NCBI GenBank assembly: GCA_937921035.1
Contig: CALEUL010000060.1
Location: 62,001 to 126,000, forward strand
Length of the DNA stretch: 64,000 bases
Direction: 5' to 3'
DNA from: an uncultured Porphyromonadaceae bacterium
GTDB taxonomy: Bacteria > Bacteroidota > Bacteroidia > Bacteroidales > Muribaculaceae
The position numbers and the translations under genes are program-made. Below are positions 56,946-64,000 of the stretch, in pieces. The notes below the pieces were generated by a model, which did not search any database, was not told the origin of the DNA, and saw only the letters and a list, made by a program, of their open reading frames with translations. How positions within the stretch are numbered: the stretch's first letter is position 1; every line of letters begins with the position of its first letter.

Positions 56946-59900
56946 TTAGAAGTTAAAGTTGATGCCGAAGTTGTAGACACGTGTCATAGGATAGCGTGTG
57001 CTGCCGTATCCGGCCTGTGCCTCGGGGTCGTTGGCCTTGAAGCTGGTGAAAGTAAGAAGGTTGTAGCCGTTGGCGTACACGCGGATGCTGTTTACGGGCA
57101 CTCCGGGAATACGGAACGAATAACCGATTTCAACGTTCTTCAGACGGATGTAGGAGGCGTCTACCATCCAGGGTGCCGAGAGGGAACCGTTGTGCTCGCG
57201 TGCCGATTTCTCAAGCGAGATACGGGGCAGGATAGCGTCGGGGTTGTCCTCCGTCCACGAGTTGTCGTATACCCATTTGTTCAGCATCGACTGGTTGCCG
57301 GTACCGAAGGCCGGGGTATAGAACGAGCTGAGCTGACGGTTTACATGGGCGGCGCCTACCCAGGTCATAGAGAAGTCGAAGCCCTTCCAGTTAAGCGTTG
57401 CATTAATGCTTCCGGTATACTCGGGAATATCACTGTAGCCGATGGCATGCACGTCGTTGGCGTCAACTTTGCCGTCGCCTGTAAGGTCTACAAACACGCT
57501 GTCGCCGGGACGCAGTGTAATCTGCTGGTCGGGCATCTCCACGCCGTAGGCAGCCTTATAGTGTTCTTCGGTTTCGCCGGGTACGTAGAATTCAAAGAAA
57601 TCATAGCCGAAGGGCTGTCCCACGGGATGGCCAGTATGGTACATGTGGGGGAATTCTTTCTTCACTTCGGCCATTTCCACAACTTTGTTGCGTGCGAAGG
57701 AGAAGCTTGGAGAAATTGTATAGTTGACGTCGCCTACACGGTCGGCCCAGCGAAGGGTGAGTTCGTAACCGTGGTTCTTCACGCGGCCGAAGTTCACAGA
57801 ACTGGGTTTGAGCGCCGTGATGCCTGCGATGGATGTCTCGTTGGACACGAGGATGTTCTTGCGGTCCTCGGTGAAGATGTCGGCGCTGAAGCTCAGACGG
57901 TCGTTGAAGAAGCGTACGTCGATACCGTAGTTCTGCTTTACGGCAGTTTCCCAGGTAACGTCGGGGTTGCCGTTGCTGTGTTCGCGTGCGCCGGGCATCC
58001 AGGTATTGTTGTTGATACCGAAGTTACCTGTACGGTCGTTGGTCCACCAAGCGCCGCCGTTGTTGTTGTAGAACTGCCATGTGCCGGGCAGATAGAGGAA
58101 GCGTCCGATACCCTGGTCGTTACCGACCTTACCTACAGAACCGCGCAACTTGAAGTAAGAAACTACATGACGTATAGGTTCCCAGAATTTTTCGGACGAG
58201 GCAATCCAGCCGATGGATGCCGAGGGGAAGAAGCCGAAGCGTTTGCCCTTAGCAAAGTTCTCGGAGCCGTTATAGCCCATGTTGAGGTCAATCATGTATT
58301 TGGTCTGGTAGTCGTAGGTAACACGGCCAACCATTCCTACATAGCCGCGGGGAATCGAATTGTAGATACCGCCGGGATAATAGTTTTTGGATTCGTTGTA
58401 CAGTACCAGCGCCCCCACGTTGTGGTCGCCGAAACGGCGAGAGTAGTTGAAGCTTGCCTCGGCATACCAGTTGCGGCCGCTCCATTTGGCTTCTTCATAG
58501 CCAAGTGGCCATGTGTCGCCCTCGCGGACATACACAATCTTGGGCGAGCCGTCTTCCTCGTATTCACCGTTGGCGATAGTGGCCTTGTAGTGGATGCCAT
58601 CGCCGGTTGTGCGGGATTTCTGTTGAGTATAGTTGGAGTTGTAGGAACCTTTGATACGGAAATCAAGACCCTTGGTTATGAAATCCAGCTTGAGTTTGTA
58701 CTGCAAGTCGAGGTTGACAACGTTTTCGCGCTGCACGGTGTAGCCGTGCTGATAGATAAGGCCAAGACCGTCGGAACCGATAGCGCCTACAAGAGCCGGA
58801 TCGGAAACGATGCGACGCCCCTCGCTGTCGAGGCCGTAGCCCGACATGGGCATACCGTTGTTAAGAAGACCTTCAACACCGAACACGCCGGACTGACCGT
58901 TGTACTCGCCGTTGCCGATAGAGTTGCGTTTGCCGATGCGGCCGCCGAGGCCTACCGAGATGGAGCTGCGGCTGGAGAGATCAACATCGAGGTTGGCGCG
59001 GTAGTTGTAGCGGCGATACTTGAAGTTCGCATCGTCGCCCTGGTTAAATGTCTTGAAAAGGCCGTCCTGGTCTAGCATACCCACAGAAACAAAGTAGCGT
59101 GCGCGCTCGGTACCGCCGGATACATTGATATTATACTGCTGCTGCCAGGCATGGTCGTTCATCAGATAGGTGAACCAGTTTGTGCTGGGATAGACAGTAG
59201 GCATATCCATGTCTTTCCAATGCTGTATGGCTTCCTGCGAGTATTTCCAGCCGGAAGGATCCACTCCTTCAACCTCCTGCGCATGATTGTATGCGGTGGC
59301 GTACTCATAGGAGCTTGCCGGTTCCAGGAACTTGGAAATCTGCTGCAGACCTGCCGATGCCGTAACGGTAACGGTGGGTTTGCCGATTTCGCCGCGGCGC
59401 GTGGTTACAAGGATAACGCCGTTGGCACCGCGAACACCGAATACGGCGGTAGCGGAGGCGTCTTTAAGAATAGAGATGTCCTGAACTTCGTTCGGGTCGA
59501 TCTGGCTGAACTCTCGTTCTACACCGTCGACAAGCACTAAAGGCTCGGCGCTGTTGAAAGAACCCACGCCGCGGATGCGGATAACAGGGTCGTCGGCACC
59601 CGGAACACCGGTATACTGCACCGACTGCAGGCCGGGGAGCTTGCCGGATAGAGCGTTGCCGAGCGATGCCGCCGGCGATTTAAGAAGCTCTTTGCCGCCC
59701 AGATTGGCAACAGAACCGGTGAGGGTTACCTTGCGCTGCTGGCCATAGCCTATAACGACCATTTCGTCGAGCTGTTCGTTGCTCTGGTCCATCACAACGT
59801 CGATGTGTGCCGACGTTGCCTTTACTTCCTTAGGCATATAGCCTACATACGAGAATACCAGGGTCGCCCCCTGGGGAACTCCCGACAAGACATAGTTGCC

Positions 59901-60086
59901 GTCGATGTCTGTTACCGTGCCCTTTGTTTTGTCTTTGGTCTGCACGGAAACACCGATAAGCGGCTCGTTCTGCTCGTCAGTAACACAACCTTGCACTTTA
60001 AGATTCTGTGCGAAGGACACTCCCGGCAGCGCCAGTGTAAAAACAAGCGCCAACAGCAGGAGATGTAATCTGCTTACTTTTTCCAT
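56946..60086 (-). CDS. SusC-family TonB-dependent transporter (first pair)
   Basis: A 1046-residue outer-membrane transporter. Signal peptide about 1-26, then the carboxypeptidase-regulatory-like domain (VQGCVTDEQNEPLIGVSVQ...DGNYVLSGVPQGATLVFSYVGY), TonB box region MVVIGYGQQRK, plug (IRIRGVGSFNSAEPLVLVDGVE, ISILKDASATAVFGVRGANGVILV) and barrel ending YNFGINFNF. The ATG at 60086 (MEKVSRLH) is used; another ATG lies two codons earlier. First gene of the PUL; a repeat-containing 390-bp region lies upstream. Confidence 0.95.
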   Translation of the reverse strand: MEKVSRLHLLLLALVFTLALPGVSFAQNLKVQGCVTDEQNEPLIGVSVQTKDKTKGTVTDIDGNYVLSGVPQGATLVFSYVGYMPKEVKATSAHIDVVMDQSNEQLDEMVVIGYGQQRKVTLTGSVANLGGKELLKSPAASLGNALSGKLPGLQSVQYTGVPGADDPVIRIRGVGSFNSAEPLVLVDGVEREFSQIDPNEVQDISILKDASATAVFGVRGANGVILVTTRRGEIGKPTVTVTASAGLQQISKFLEPASSYEYATAYNHAQEVEGVDPSGWKYSQEAIQHWKDMDMPTVYPSTNWFTYLMNDHAWQQQYNINVSGGTERARYFVSVGMLDQDGLFKTFNQGDDANFKYRRYNYRANLDVDLSSRSSISVGLGGRIGKRNSIGNGEYNGQSGVFGVEGLLNNGMPMSGYGLDSEGRRIVSDPALVGAIGSDGLGLIYQHGYTVQRENVVNLDLQYKLKLDFITKGLDFRIKGSYNSNYTQQKSRTTGDGIHYKATIANGEYEEDGSPKIVYVREGDTWPLGYEEAKWSGRNWYAEASFNYSRRFGDHNVGALVLYNESKNYYPGGIYNSIPRGYVGMVGRVTYDYQTKYMIDLNMGYNGSENFAKGKRFGFFPSASIGWIASSEKFWEPIRHVVSYFKLRGSVGKVGNDQGIGRFLYLPGTWQFYNNNGGAWWTNDRTGNFGINNNTWMPGAREHSNGNPDVTWETAVKQNYGIDVRFFNDRLSFSADIFTEDRKNILVSNETSIAGITALKPSSVNFGRVKNHGYELTLRWADRVGDVNYTISPSFSFARNKVVEMAEVKKEFPHMYHTGHPVGQPFGYDFFEFYVPGETEEHYKAAYGVEMPDQQITLRPGDSVFVDLTGDGKVDANDVHAIGYSDIPEYTGSINATLNWKGFDFSMTWVGAAHVNRQLSSFYTPAFGTGNQSMLNKWVYDNSWTEDNPDAILPRISLEKSAREHNGSLSAPWMVDASYIRLKNVEIGYSFRIPGVPVNSIRVYANGYNLLTFTSFKANDPEAQAGYGSTRYPMTRVYNFGINFNF

Positions 60087-60178
60087 TAGCATTAAATTTA
60101 ATAAATAATGAGTGGTTATCTTTCCGGGTGCAATATTATTGACAAATCTTTACAGAAAAGTGTAAAAAATAACAATAA

Positions 60179-60265
60179 AGGTTTGAAAACTGCAAACGTC
60201 TGTTTTTGGTGCTTTTACAGGTTTAAAAATCGTCAACCGAGGTCGAAAAATCAACTTTTAAACCT
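60179..60265 (-). promoter_or_regulatory. Candidate operator repeats upstream of susC1
   Basis: Three direct copies of an AGGTTTRAAAA-like box start at 60179 (AGGTTTGAAAA), 60219 (AGGTTTAAAAATC) and 60240 (AGGTCGAAAAATC); starts are 40 and 21 bases apart, about four and two helical turns. A perfect inverted copy of the middle one (TTTTAAACCT) is at 60256-60265. They lie 93-180 bases upstream of the susC1 start, where PUL regulators bind. No good TTTG/TAnnTTTG promoter is seen between, fitting activator-dependent transcription. The rest of the 60087-60479 gap holds two hairpins and no ORF. Confidence 0.5.
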
Positions 60266-60310
60266 CTAAAAATGCCGTTCGGAAGCCAAAGAAAATGGTT
60301 TCCGCCACTA

Positions 60311-60353
60311 AACGAAAAACTCGCCAAATCCTCTGATAAGAACTTGACGAGTT
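60311..60353 (-). terminator. Terminator downstream of GH18-ThuA
   Basis: On the minus strand AACTCGTCAA and TTGGCGAGTT (60344-60353 and 60318-60327, one mismatch) with a 16-base loop lead into a T-rich tract. It lies about 125 bp after the GH18 stop and would separate the amino-sugar genes from the SusCD operon. A second hairpin (CCGGC/GCCGG, 60428-60441) without T-tract lies between. Confidence 0.6.
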
Positions 60354-60479
60354 ATTGATTCTTAGCCTAAACAGTCAGTGCATTCCTTCGCAGGCAGCCT
60401 TTTTACCTTAGAAACTGTAATCCCCATCCGGCTGTAGCCGGTATAATGAAACCATACCAAAAAACTAAACCTCTTTTTG

Positions 60480-62201
60480 TTATTCGAGGCACCAGTCTAT
60501 CGCGTTGCCGAAAAGCTTGGTAAACGATTCGTTCGCGAGTAGCTTGGGACTGTGCCCGAACTGAAAATATATATTTTTCGCATTCTTGCTTTCGTTTGTC
60601 CAGATAACGGGATGGTCGCCCATCTTAACATCGGAGGCGGGGGAATAGCTATCCTCGTCTACCGACGCAAGCACGCGCACATTGGGGCGCGGCGAGCGGT
60701 CGTAAGTATACCATTCATCATCGGGCAGTACAAAATTCTTGTCTACTCCCTTCATTACCGGATGTTTGTCGTCCTCCACGGCCACAGTGCCGTCGGCGAG
60801 GCCGGCGATATAATTTTTGAACGTTACGCCGCCCATATAATCGCTGAACCACTGCCACATGGGGTAGCCGTCGAAGTCGCCAAGGAGTGTGGCGTGGTGG
60901 AAGCCAATCCAGGCGCCCTTGCCGTTTTCAATATAATCCACAAAAGCGTCCTTGGAATAATCGGGCCATGTATAAGGCGGGAAATCGAGCTGGATAACGA
61001 GGTCGTAGTCTTTGAGGAAACGCTCGCTGATCGGATTGGCACGGTGTATCTCGTTAACAGCGAATCCTTTCTCATTGCCGTATTTGTGCAGCCACTCCAT
61101 AGCGGCTTTTGTAAACGGACCGTGCTGTCCGCCGCCCTCGTTGATAACAAGGACATGCTTGCGGTCTTTCTTACCCAGAATATTGTCGGCAACGGTAGAG
61201 CGCAGAGTGTTTTTGTCGTCGTCCAGAGAATAATCCCAGTACATTGCGCCGCGGTAGCCGTGGTCTATCACATACTCGCACTTGATGGCCAGTGAGCGGG
61301 CATTCTCGAAACCGAGTACAAGGTTACCCTCGGCATCGGTGATATAGGGAACCTTTGCATCGTCGTCCCAGTGTTCGGTGTAGCCTTCGGGAAGCTGTTC
61401 CATCTTGCCGTAGTCGGCAAACGAATGGAAAGGACCCTTGCCGCGGCCATAGAAAGGCATACCCACAACCAACATAGACGGCGGAACGCCGGCAGCCAGG
61501 TGAGCGCGCACACTTGCATCGGTTGTGTGGCCGTTGGTATGTTCGGAGTCATAGAGGCCCGAATGGAGATAAGGAGGATTGCCCATATCGTACGACATTG
61601 TGTTTACAAAGTCGATATACGGCAGTATTGCATGGAAATCGATGAATTTAGCATTGTCTACAGTAGCGAGTGTCAGCAGCTTGTCGGCGCCGATGGCCGC
61701 ACGTATGTCGCGCATCATCTTGGTAAAGTTGGCGGTGTCGTCGGGCGACGAAGATATCCCGGCGGCGTTGCTTGTGGGATATTCCCAGTCTATGTCTATG
61801 CCGTCCAGGGAATATTCATCCACCACGCGCTTGCAATCATTTGCGAACGACAGGCGTTTGAGCGAATCGGCGGCCATCTCGCTGAAGCGGCCGCTACCCC
61901 ACCCGCCTATGGAAAGGAGTACCTTGAGGTGCGGCGCATCCTGTCTGAGTGCGGCAATCTGCGCAAGGCGTTCGGGATTGGCTATGCCTACGTCGTCGAA
62001 TGTTTCGCTCACATGTCCGAAAGCGTAGTTGATATGCGTCATGTACTTCGGATCGGGCATAACGTCCGACCAGGAGGTAACGTAGGCAACCACAACCTTT
62101 TCGGCAGGCGCCTCGGCAACAGGCTCCACGGCTTTTTTGCCGGAACTACAGGCAACAAGGCCCAGAGCAAGGATAGCGGAAGCTATAATATTTAATTTCA
62201 T
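60480..62201 (-). CDS. GH18 domain fused to ThuA-like domain, lipoprotein
   Basis: A 573-residue predicted lipoprotein (lipobox GLVAC, C18; no acidic surface signal after it). Residues about 35-335 are a GH18 barrel: LLSIGGWG (96-102), the catalytic DGIDIDWEYP with E140 as proton donor and D138, D136 intact, and the later MSYDMGNPP and AMYWDYSLDD strands. GH18 enzymes cleave beta-1,4-GlcNAc links (chitinases, endo-beta-N-acetylglucosaminidases). Residues about 347-573 are a ThuA-like domain (KHVLVINEGGGQHG, GAWIGFHHATLLGDFDG, DDEWYTYD, HPVIWTNESKNAKNIYFQFGHSP) similar to the stand-alone protein at 48159-48971. It follows the transporter gene by 46 bp. I do not recall this fusion as characterised. 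Confidence 0.87.
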   Translation of the reverse strand: MKLNIIASAILALGLVACSSGKKAVEPVAEAPAEKVVVAYVTSWSDVMPDPKYMTHINYAFGHVSETFDDVGIANPERLAQIAALRQDAPHLKVLLSIGGWGSGRFSEMAADSLKRLSFANDCKRVVDEYSLDGIDIDWEYPTSNAAGISSSPDDTANFTKMMRDIRAAIGADKLLTLATVDNAKFIDFHAILPYIDFVNTMSYDMGNPPYLHSGLYDSEHTNGHTTDASVRAHLAAGVPPSMLVVGMPFYGRGKGPFHSFADYGKMEQLPEGYTEHWDDDAKVPYITDAEGNLVLGFENARSLAIKCEYVIDHGYRGAMYWDYSLDDDKNTLRSTVADNILGKKDRKHVLVINEGGGQHGPFTKAAMEWLHKYGNEKGFAVNEIHRANPISERFLKDYDLVIQLDFPPYTWPDYSKDAFVDYIENGKGAWIGFHHATLLGDFDGYPMWQWFSDYMGGVTFKNYIAGLADGTVAVEDDKHPVMKGVDKNFVLPDDEWYTYDRSPRPNVRVLASVDEDSYSPASDVKMGDHPVIWTNESKNAKNIYFQFGHSPKLLANESFTKLFGNAIDWCLE

Positions 62202-62247
62202 CAGTGTGATTTTATGTTGGTTGTATAAAAATGTTTCTGCGCTTATA

Positions 62248-63516
62248 TCATTCAGCTGTCTGGCGAATCTTGGAACCGATCAAAGCATACAGCAGCATGA
62301 TTATCTCGCTCGCAATCACGAGGCCCCATGTGCCTCTCCAGCCGCCAAGCATGTCGGCCAGGGCACCCTGCAGAAGCGGAAGGATGGCACCGCCCACAAC
62401 GCCTATCATGAATACGCCAGTCGCCGCCGAGGTATATTTGCCCAGCTTAGCTACAGCGAGGGTGTAGATGCAGCCCCACATGATGGAGTGGAACAGCCCT
62501 ACCGCGCTCAGCAGCCATGCGTCCTCGAAAACCATCGCGAGGGAAACCAGCACTGTGGCGCCTATTGTGGTTACTGTCAGCTGAGTACGCGGTGAGATTT
62601 TGCTCAGAGAACTACCCACCAGACGTCCTGCAAGCATTCCGCCCCAGTATAGCGTGGCAAGCAATGCGGGCGATGCAATGCCCTGCTCGAAGGCATACAT
62701 GTTTATGTTGGCGCCCACGCATACTTCGGCACCTACATAGAAGAATATAGCTACCACACCAAGTGTGAGATGACTGAACGACCATACGCTCTTTTCGAGT
62801 TTCGCACCGCCGTCGTCGCGGGTGTTCTGTATGTCGGGTAGTGCGATTCTGCGCAGACTGATTGCCAGAATAGCCACTACCGCCATCAGGCAGAGAAAAG
62901 GCATCATCAGGCTGTCGGCTGTGATGCTGTCTGTCGCCAGGCCCTCGAACACTATGCCCGTAACGAAATACGGCGCCACGGTTGTGCCTATCGAGTTGGC
63001 AGTACCGCCAATGGCCATTCGCTGCACTGCCTGGGTTCCTTTTACGGTACATGCCGTAAGGTAGGGGTTTATCACCACCTGCAGCACCGTCGCCGAACCG
63101 CCGGTAACAAACGAGCCGAGCAAGAACAGGATAAACGCTCCGGGAACAGAGTATTCACCGGCGCGGATTACAGCATCGGGGAACGTTACGGCAAAGAACG
63201 AGCAGCTGAATGTAAGCGCCAGGCCCACAAACATAACGGCAAGTCCGCGGACAAGTGTCGTGCGGTAGCCGGCGTTGTTGACCCAGCGCGCGCCTATGCC
63301 GCCGAAGATGGGATAGGCAAGAAACCAGGAGAACGTTATTAATGTGGCGAATGTATTTTTAAGACCTTTCATGCCCGAAAGAAGCATGCCCTGCAGCGGT
63401 GCCTGAAACTGGCTGTTGGCTGTGGTGAGGAAGCCTACCACCAGGAAGAGAAACACCATTGTAAGGAACGGTGCAAGATAGTTGGCGCGTTCGCGCTCTG
63501 CAGCTGTCATATCCAT
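62248..63516 (-). CDS. MFS sugar transporter, FucP/NagP type
   Basis: A 422-residue inner-membrane protein with 12 predicted helices in the FucP/NagP branch of the major facilitator superfamily (fucose, N-acetylglucosamine or glucose/galactose proton symport). Family marks: FLTMVFLFLVVGFLTTANSQFQAPLQ in helix 1, GSFVTGGSATVLQVVINPYL in helix 4-5, and GGTANSIGTTVAPYF. Flanked by an amino-sugar-phosphate deaminase and GH18, GlcNAc or GalNAc is the most likely cargo, but the sequence does not prove it. It starts 4 bp after the deaminase gene; a second in-frame ATG two codons on is an alternative start. Confidence 0.87.
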   Translation of the reverse strand: MDMTAAERERANYLAPFLTMVFLFLVVGFLTTANSQFQAPLQGMLLSGMKGLKNTFATLITFSWFLAYPIFGGIGARWVNNAGYRTTLVRGLAVMFVGLALTFSCSFFAVTFPDAVIRAGEYSVPGAFILFLLGSFVTGGSATVLQVVINPYLTACTVKGTQAVQRMAIGGTANSIGTTVAPYFVTGIVFEGLATDSITADSLMMPFLCLMAVVAILAISLRRIALPDIQNTRDDGGAKLEKSVWSFSHLTLGVVAIFFYVGAEVCVGANINMYAFEQGIASPALLATLYWGGMLAGRLVGSSLSKISPRTQLTVTTIGATVLVSLAMVFEDAWLLSAVGLFHSIMWGCIYTLAVAKLGKYTSAATGVFMIGVVGGAILPLLQGALADMLGGWRGTWGLVIASEIIMLLYALIGSKIRQTAE

Positions 63517-63520
63517 AGTT

Positions 63521-64000
63521 TTATCGGATTGTCTTGGGGTTTATTAACGAAGCTGCCTCGACGTCGAAAATAAACTCGACATCCGGATGCAGGCGCAATA
63601 CCGATGCGGGCACCTCCGGGGTAATGGGGCACCCGAACATCTTTTTCACTATTTCGGCTTTGTTTTTTCCTTTGGCAACCAGCACGATACGGCGTGCGTT
63701 CATCATACCTTTAAGCCCGAGGGTGGCACCGCCGAGCCCTTCCTTTATTCCGGTCTCGCGACTGATACGCTCCTCAAGCTCTATGTTCATTTTCGAGGTC
63801 CACGCGTCAAGGCCAAACGGCGAACCGGGCTGGTTGAAACCCAGATGGCCGTTCTCGCCAAGGCCAAGCACAAGCAGGTCTATGCCTCCGCGGCTGTTTA
63901 TTTCATCCACAAATGCAGCACAGCTTTCTGCGAAATCGTCCGATTTTGTGGGAAGCATAAGAAAATGATTGTCATCGAGACCCAGCCCGTCTACAATTTC
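63521..64000 (-). CDS. NagB/AgaI-family amino-sugar-phosphate deaminase (N-terminus outside window)
   Basis: Reading frame continues to the window edge, so the N-terminal part is missing; 159 codons are visible. The segment LLVLGLGENGHLGFNQPGSP is the NagB/AgaI active-site region with the catalytic His; GLGGATLGLKGMMNARRIVLVAKGKNKAEIV and PASVLRLH follow. The LGFNQPG and SVLRLH wording is closer to galactosamine-6-phosphate deaminase (AgaI) of E. coli as I remember it than to NagB, but both deaminate 2-amino-sugar phosphates to a ketose phosphate. With the adjacent transporter and GH18 it forms an amino-sugar catabolic operon. Confidence 0.85.
   Translation of the reverse strand, partial: EIVDGLGLDDNHFLMLPTKSDDFAESCAAFVDEINSRGGIDLLVLGLGENGHLGFNQPGSPFGLDAWTSKMNIELEERISRETGIKEGLGGATLGLKGMMNARRIVLVAKGKNKAEIVKKMFGCPITPEVPASVLRLHPDVEFIFDVEAASLINPKTIR

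Noticed and set aside
56934..59075. 713-codon open frame on the plus strand across susC1
   Set aside because: Exactly antisense to a certain SusC gene; Val/Ala-rich composition mirrors the opposite strand and no motif is present.
60428..60441. CCGGC/GCCGG hairpin as terminator of GH18
   Set aside because: No T-tract on the minus strand; the hairpin at 60318-60353 with T-tract is the better candidate.

Overview
The window looks like chromosomal DNA of a Bacteroidales bacterium with fairly high GC; a Muribaculaceae-like organism fits best, but that is inference. The evidence is two SusC/SusD pairs, Bacteroidetes-type promoters (TTTG, about 20 bases, TAnnTTTG) before many genes, a serine palmitoyltransferase for sphingolipids, a DUF3127 protein, and several secreted proteins whose C-termini resemble type IX secretion sorting tails. 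Almost no Shine-Dalgarno sequences are visible, which is normal for the phylum, so starts were chosen by family alignment and overlap.

Layout. 1-0.5 kb: the end of an IS4-superfamily transposase and an inverted repeat. 0.5-3.3 kb (minus): ruvX-def-ettA. 3.3-7.0 kb (plus): wecC-wecG-like-wecB and a Nudix hydrolase, i.e. UDP-ManNAc(A) formation and transfer. 7.1-11.5 kb (plus): guaB, then a double-parvulin PPIase and a PPIase-like lipoprotein. 11.6 kb: tRNA-Gly(CCC). 11.8-22.6 kb: four secreted proteins with sorting-tail-like C-termini, one an M6 metalloprotease, interleaved with spt and a rubrerythrin. 22.7-24.7 kb (minus): umuD-umuC-HU. 24.8-31.5 kb (minus): proS, the DUF3127 protein, class II fructose-bisphosphate aldolase, a DUF3298 lipoprotein, ftsH and rsfS. 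31.6-38.7 kb (minus): ftsY-rimO-menF, two SGNH hydrolases and a LolC/E-type permease in one tight run.

The standout region is 38.8-64.0 kb, all on the minus strand. It is a polysaccharide utilization locus (PUL) with gene order susC1-susD1-susC2-susD2, a surface glycan-binding lipoprotein, a ThuA-like protein, GH9, an uncharacterised beta-helix protein, GH2 with a malectin-like domain, and an alginate-lyase-fold/GH88 fusion. Immediately upstream are an amino-sugar-phosphate deaminase (partial), a FucP/NagP-type sugar transporter and a GH18 domain fused to a second ThuA-like domain. The lyase/GH88 fusion predicts cleavage at a uronic acid followed by removal of the unsaturated sugar. GH18 and the deaminase predict an amino sugar. 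A polymer with both uronic acid and amino sugar is therefore the most economical guess for the substrate, but the sequence does not settle it. No PUL regulator lies in the window; a set of AGGTTTRAAAA-like repeats upstream of susC1 is a candidate binding region.

No CRISPR array, rRNA, prophage or recognisable riboswitch was found.
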